A DNA stretch of 64,000 nucleotides from NCBI RefSeq assembly GCF_029051725.1, contig NZ_JAACFU010000015.1:62001-126000 (forward strand), given 5' to 3'. The stretch comes from Bradyrhizobium sp. CSS354 (GTDB lineage Bacteria > Pseudomonadota > Alphaproteobacteria > Rhizobiales > Xanthobacteraceae). The translations under genes and the position numbers were made by a program. Numbering within the stretch: the first letter of the stretch is position 1; every line of letters starts with the position of its first letter. Positions 60,955 to 64,000 of the stretch are shown one piece after another. The notes beneath the pieces are model-generated. The model was not told the origin of the DNA, made no database searches, and saw only the letters and a list, made by a program, of their open reading frames with translations.

Positions 60955-62115
60955 TTACGAATCTGACTTCGGACGTTGTCCGAGGAAGAAGGACGAGGAC
61001 TTCAGCGGCGTGAAAGTCGGCCGCTTCAGGCCGGCGCCGAGCAGCGGCGCGGTGTCGAGAGGTGCCGTGATGGAGGCGGTGGTCCTGCCCTGCGGCGCCT
61101 CGGGCGTGCAGGTGCCGGCGACGAAGGTCGGCTCCGGCCCAAGCGCCGTGCCGCGGCGGGCGTATTTGTCGTAGGCCAGTGACAGGGTGTTGTTCAGGCC
61201 CTCGTGGCCGAGGCCGCCCTTGGCGTCGATCGCCATCATCTCGCTCTGGCACATCTTTCCGGTCTCGACGCACATGTTGAGGATCAGGCGGTAGAGATCG
61301 GAATCGATCGTGCCGTAGCGCCGCACCGGCTCGTTCTGGCTGGGCTTTTCGAGTTGGAGATATTCGGCACGCCCGAGCGAGCCGCCGCCGGACTTGGCGC
61401 TGGCGATCCAGGCGTCAAAGTCCTTGTCGTCGAGACCCTGGAAGTTGAAGTGCATGCCGGAGAAGCCGGCGCCGCTGTAGTTCGCCGAAAAGCCCCGGTA
61501 GGTGCCGGCGTGGTTCACGACGGCGTGGAGCTTGGTCTCCATGCCCGGCATCGCGTAGATCTGGCCGGCCAGCGCGGGGATGTAGAACGAATTCATCACC
61601 GAGGACGCTGTGATGCGGAAGTTGATGGGACGATCGACCGGAGCTGCCAGATCGTTGACGGTGGCGATGCCGTAGTCCGGATAGATAAAGAGCCACTTCC
61701 AGTCGAGCGCGACGACGTCGACCTCGAGCGGGGCCTTTGACTGGTCCACGGCGCGGTCGGCATGGATGCGGCCGAGCGTGCGATAGGGGTCCAGCAGATG
61801 CGTACCCATCCAGGTCAGCGCGCCCAGGCAAACGATAATCAGAAGCGGCGCCGACCAGATCACCAGCTCGAGGCTGGTCGAGTGGTCCCATTCCGGCTCG
61901 TACCGGGCGTCGGTGTTGGACTGGCGGTAGCGCCAGGCGAACAGCACCGTCAGCGCCATCACGGGCACGACAATCAAGAGCATCAGGACGGTGGAAATGA
62001 TGACGAGGTCGCGCTGTTGCGCCGCGATATCGCCGGCCGGCGCCAGCACGACGTAGTTGCAGCCGCTGAGCGCAACCGCCAGGGGTAGCAGCGCCAGAAT
62101 CTTGAAACGGGACAC
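60955..62115 (-). CDS. cyoA: Cytochrome o ubiquinol oxidase subunit II (CyoA), lipoprotein
   Basis: A 386-residue protein from the GTG at 62115 (MSRFKILALLPLAVALSGC); LSGC is a lipobox. Two membrane helices follow, then a periplasmic cupredoxin domain: LDWKWLFIYPDYGIATVN, FYIPALAGQIYAMPGME and GFSANYSGAGFSGMHF. The last segment has no cysteines, so there is no CuA site and the donor is quinol rather than cytochrome c. AAGG stands eight bases before the GTG. A TTG at 62202 would add residues overlapping a palindrome. First gene of the seven-gene operon. Confidence 0.93.
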   Translation of the reverse strand: MSRFKILALLPLAVALSGCNYVVLAPAGDIAAQQRDLVIISTVLMLLIVVPVMALTVLFAWRYRQSNTDARYEPEWDHSTSLELVIWSAPLLIIVCLGALTWMGTHLLDPYRTLGRIHADRAVDQSKAPLEVDVVALDWKWLFIYPDYGIATVNDLAAPVDRPINFRITASSVMNSFYIPALAGQIYAMPGMETKLHAVVNHAGTYRGFSANYSGAGFSGMHFNFQGLDDKDFDAWIASAKSGGGSLGRAEYLQLEKPSQNEPVRRYGTIDSDLYRLILNMCVETGKMCQSEMMAIDAKGGLGHEGLNNTLSLAYDKYARRGTALGPEPTFVAGTCTPEAPQGRTTASITAPLDTAPLLGAGLKRPTFTPLKSSSFFLGQRPKSDS

Positions 62116-62182
62116 GGGCCGAGCCTTATGAGAATGAGTTTCCTTTGCGGGCCCAAGGGGTAGCTGCGGCGCAGCAATCGGG

Positions 62183-62205
62183 ACATTGGACAATTTGTCC
62201 AATGT
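62183..62205. promoter_or_regulatory. Perfect 23-bp palindrome between cyoA and the MFS gene
   Basis: ACATTGGACAA (62183-62193), central T, TTGTCCAATGT (62195-62205): eleven perfectly paired bases per arm. It lies between divergent genes, 68 bases from the cyoA start and 93 from the MFS start, where a dimeric regulator would control both. It does not match the FixK/FNR consensus (TTGAT-N4-ATCAA). Confidence 0.7.
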
Positions 62206-62297
62206 TGCAGTGCGGGATGTTGCGCCAGACAGGCTTGGATTGCCTGGCGCCTTGCCGGGCGGTCGGCTTTGGTTTTCAGGACGTTAAGGGCGCACGA

Positions 62298-63623
62298 ATG
62301 GCGATGGCACAGACCCCCGCAATGGCAGACCACTCGGGCGAGCACGGCCACGACCAGGCCAGTCCCGGCGAGATCGCTATCGGCGTCATCATCGGCCGCA
62401 CCTCGGAATTCTTCGACTTCTTCGTCTTCGCGATCGCCTCGGTGATCGTCTTCCCGCGCCTGGTATTTCCGTTCACGAGCGAACTGACCGGCACCCTCTA
62501 TTCCTTCATGATCTTCGCGCTGGCCTTCATGGCGCGGCCGATCGGCACCGTCATTTTCATGACGGTCGACCGCGAATACGGCAAGACGGCCAAGCTGATC
62601 TCGGCGCTGTTCCTGCTCGGCACCGCCACCGTCGCGATCGCGTTCCTGCCCGGCTATCACGAGATCGGCGTTGCCGCGATCTGGCTGCTGGCGCTGGCGC
62701 GCATCGCACAGGGTCTGGCCTGGGGCGGCGCCTGGGACGGCATGGCCTCGCTGCTGGCGCTGAACGCGCCGCCTTCGAAGCGCGGCTGGTACGCGATGGT
62801 GCCGCAGCTTGGCGCGCCGCTCGGTCTGATCGTGGCGAGCGGGCTGTTCGCCTATTTCGCCGGGAATCTCTCGGCCGACGATTTCTTCGATTGGGGCTGG
62901 CGCTATCCGTTCTTCGTCGCCTTTGCCATCAACGTCGTGGCGCTGTTCGCGCGGCTGCGCATGGTGACGACGGAAGAATATGCCTCGCTGTTCGAGACCC
63001 GCGAATTGCAGCCCTCGCGCATCTCCGAGACCGTGGCGCGCGAAGGCCAGAACATCATGCTCGGTGCGTTTGCACCGCTGGCAAGCTTCGCGCTGTTTCA
63101 CATGGTCACGGTGTTTCCACTGTCCTGGGTGTTCCTGTTCACCCGCGAAAGCCCGGTGCGCTTCCTGATCATCGAGATCGTCGCCGCCGTGTTCGGCGTC
63201 GGCGCGATCGTGCTCTCCGGCGTCATCGCCGATCGCGTCGGCCGCAAGTCGTTGCTGATGGGATCGGCGATCGCGATCGCGATCTACAGCGGCTTTGCCC
63301 CGCAGCTGCTCGATGCCGGCGCGTTCGGCGAGACCATCTACATGGTGATCGGGTTCATCCTGCTCGGTCTGTCGTTCGGCCAGTCGTCGGGTGCGATCGC
63401 CTCGAACTTCAAGCAGACGTATCGCTACACGGCTTCGGCGCTGACCTCCGACATGGCCTGGCTGTTCGGCGCCGGCTTTGCACCGCTGGTCGCTCTGTTG
63501 CTTGCGACCAATCTCGGCGTCATTGCCTCGGGTGCGTACCTGCTGTCGGGCGCGTTCTGGACCTTGCTCGCGCTATGGCTCAGCGGCCAGCGCGAGGCCG
63601 GCGATATGGACGCGGGGCGCTGA
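62298..63623 (+). CDS. MFS transporter, metabolite:proton symporter type
   Basis: A 441-residue transporter with about twelve hydrophobic segments. IGVIIGRTSEFFDFFVFAIA at the first helix, MARPIGTVIF, the GREYGK-like loop as DREYGKTAKLIS, RIAQGLAWGGAWDG and SGVIADRVGRKSLLMGSAI are typical of the MHS branch (dicarboxylate, benzoate, shikimate or proline/betaine carriers). The substrate is unknown. The start at 62298 follows TAAGGGCG. It is divergent from cyoA across the 23-bp palindrome. Confidence 0.85.
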   Translation: MAMAQTPAMADHSGEHGHDQASPGEIAIGVIIGRTSEFFDFFVFAIASVIVFPRLVFPFTSELTGTLYSFMIFALAFMARPIGTVIFMTVDREYGKTAKLISALFLLGTATVAIAFLPGYHEIGVAAIWLLALARIAQGLAWGGAWDGMASLLALNAPPSKRGWYAMVPQLGAPLGLIVASGLFAYFAGNLSADDFFDWGWRYPFFVAFAINVVALFARLRMVTTEEYASLFETRELQPSRISETVAREGQNIMLGAFAPLASFALFHMVTVFPLSWVFLFTRESPVRFLIIEIVAAVFGVGAIVLSGVIADRVGRKSLLMGSAIAIAIYSGFAPQLLDAGAFGETIYMVIGFILLGLSFGQSSGAIASNFKQTYRYTASALTSDMAWLFGAGFAPLVALLLATNLGVIASGAYLLSGAFWTLLALWLSGQREAGDMDAGR

Positions 63624-63636
63624 TCGGGCGGAGCTT

Positions 63637-63729
63637 GTAGGGTGGGCAAAGGCGCGTAAGCGCCGTGCCCACCATCTATCAACAATCCTGATCGGGAATG
63701 GTGGGCACGCTTCGCTTTGCCCACCCTAC
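63637..63729. repeat. Dispersed palindromic repeat, GTAGGGTGGGC family (copy 2)
   Basis: Left arm GTAGGGTGGGCAAAGGCGCG, right arm GGTGGGCACGCTTCGCTTTG then CCCACCCTAC. The same outer ends as the element at 55117. It separates the converging MFS and LysM genes. Confidence 0.78.
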
Positions 63730-63745
63730 GGCAGTTTAGCGTACG

Positions 63746-64000
63746 TCAATCCGCCACGACCTTAACACGATCGCGCACCTTTACCTGCGCGTTGCGATCG
63801 AGGCCGTTGAGGACGCGAAAACGCTCGGCCGGGTGATCGACGCCGGCCATGCGGTGGGAGAGCGATTCCACGGTGTCGCCGGGCTGCACGGTGATGACCT
63901 TGATGCGCAGCGGGCGCGCGGCCTGGATCTCGTCGAGCGTCAGGCGGCGGAATGAACCGACGGTCTCGCGCGCATTGCGCTCGCTCTCGGTCGACTTCTG
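63746..64000 (-). CDS. C-terminal LysM-like end of an exported protein, probably an M48-family peptidase (partial)
   Basis: The frame is open to the window edge; 84 codons and the stop are seen. LRIKVITVQPGDTVESLSHR followed by RFRVLNGLDRNAQVKVRDRV is a LysM-type repeat. In Bradyrhizobium such a tail (ending VKVVAD) caps M48-family metalloproteases, which I recall rather than see, because the zinc site HExxH would be outside the window. Confidence 0.65.
   Translation of the reverse strand, partial: QKSTESERNARETVGSFRRLTLDEIQAARPLRIKVITVQPGDTVESLSHRMAGVDHPAERFRVLNGLDRNAQVKVRDRVKVVAD

Noticed and set aside
62183..62205. FixK/FNR box upstream of the oxidase operon
   Set aside because: The half-site is TTGGAC, not TTGAT, and the palindrome is much longer than an FNR box.

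Overview
The window is a GC-rich alphaproteobacterial chromosome segment, most likely from Bradyrhizobium or a close relative in the Nitrobacteraceae. This rests on gene content (argJ, secA, bolA facing a J-domain gene, cobS-cobT, rpmB, fdxA, a CarD-type regulator, cyoABCD with a RegB/RegA pair) and on several families of short palindromic intergenic repeats of the kind common in these genomes. No rRNA, tRNA, CRISPR array, prophage or insertion sequence was recognised. Two genes run off the ends: a methyltransferase on the left and a LysM-ended protein, probably an M48 peptidase, on the right.

Left part (0-31 kb). Housekeeping genes: a MutT-type Nudix hydrolase, a TadG-like protein, argJ, a parvulin isomerase and secA. 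A MarR gene then faces a seven-gene amide operon (AmiC-like sensor, amidase and a complete branched-chain-type ABC importer), followed by a VapBC pair. Next come an L,D-transpeptidase, accA, xerD, a 48-residue membrane protein, aroK-aroB and a CorC-type protein. BolA and J-domain genes are divergent. Two citrate synthase paralogues are also divergent, one fused to a DNA-binding domain. A LysR/oxidoreductase pair and a DedA protein close this part.

Middle (31-47 kb). cobS and cobT encode two cobaltochelatase subunits of aerobic cobalamin synthesis, followed by a phytase-like esterase, an Old Yellow Enzyme, a PilZ protein, a DUF2235 hydrolase and small conserved proteins. From about 41.8 to 46.85 kb lies a base-composition island. 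It carries a probable type II Zorya anti-phage system (zorA, zorB and an HNH nuclease gene), a membrane protein with a DUF1311/LprI-like domain, the 5' stump of a further gene, and a two-gene module that looks like a toxin-antitoxin pair. The island sits against the rpmB terminator.

Right part (47-64 kb). rpmB, a DUF3108 protein, a large Suv3-like helicase, an S4-domain protein that lacks a normal start codon, fdxA and a CarD-family regulator with a basic tail. A tightly packed operon on the minus strand then reads cyoA-B-C-D, surf1, regB, regA, placing a ubiquinol oxidase next to a quinone-sensing two-component system. A perfect 23-bp palindrome separates it from a divergent MFS transporter gene.

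Functions are assigned from recognisable motifs and family resemblance in the translated sequence. No database search was run.
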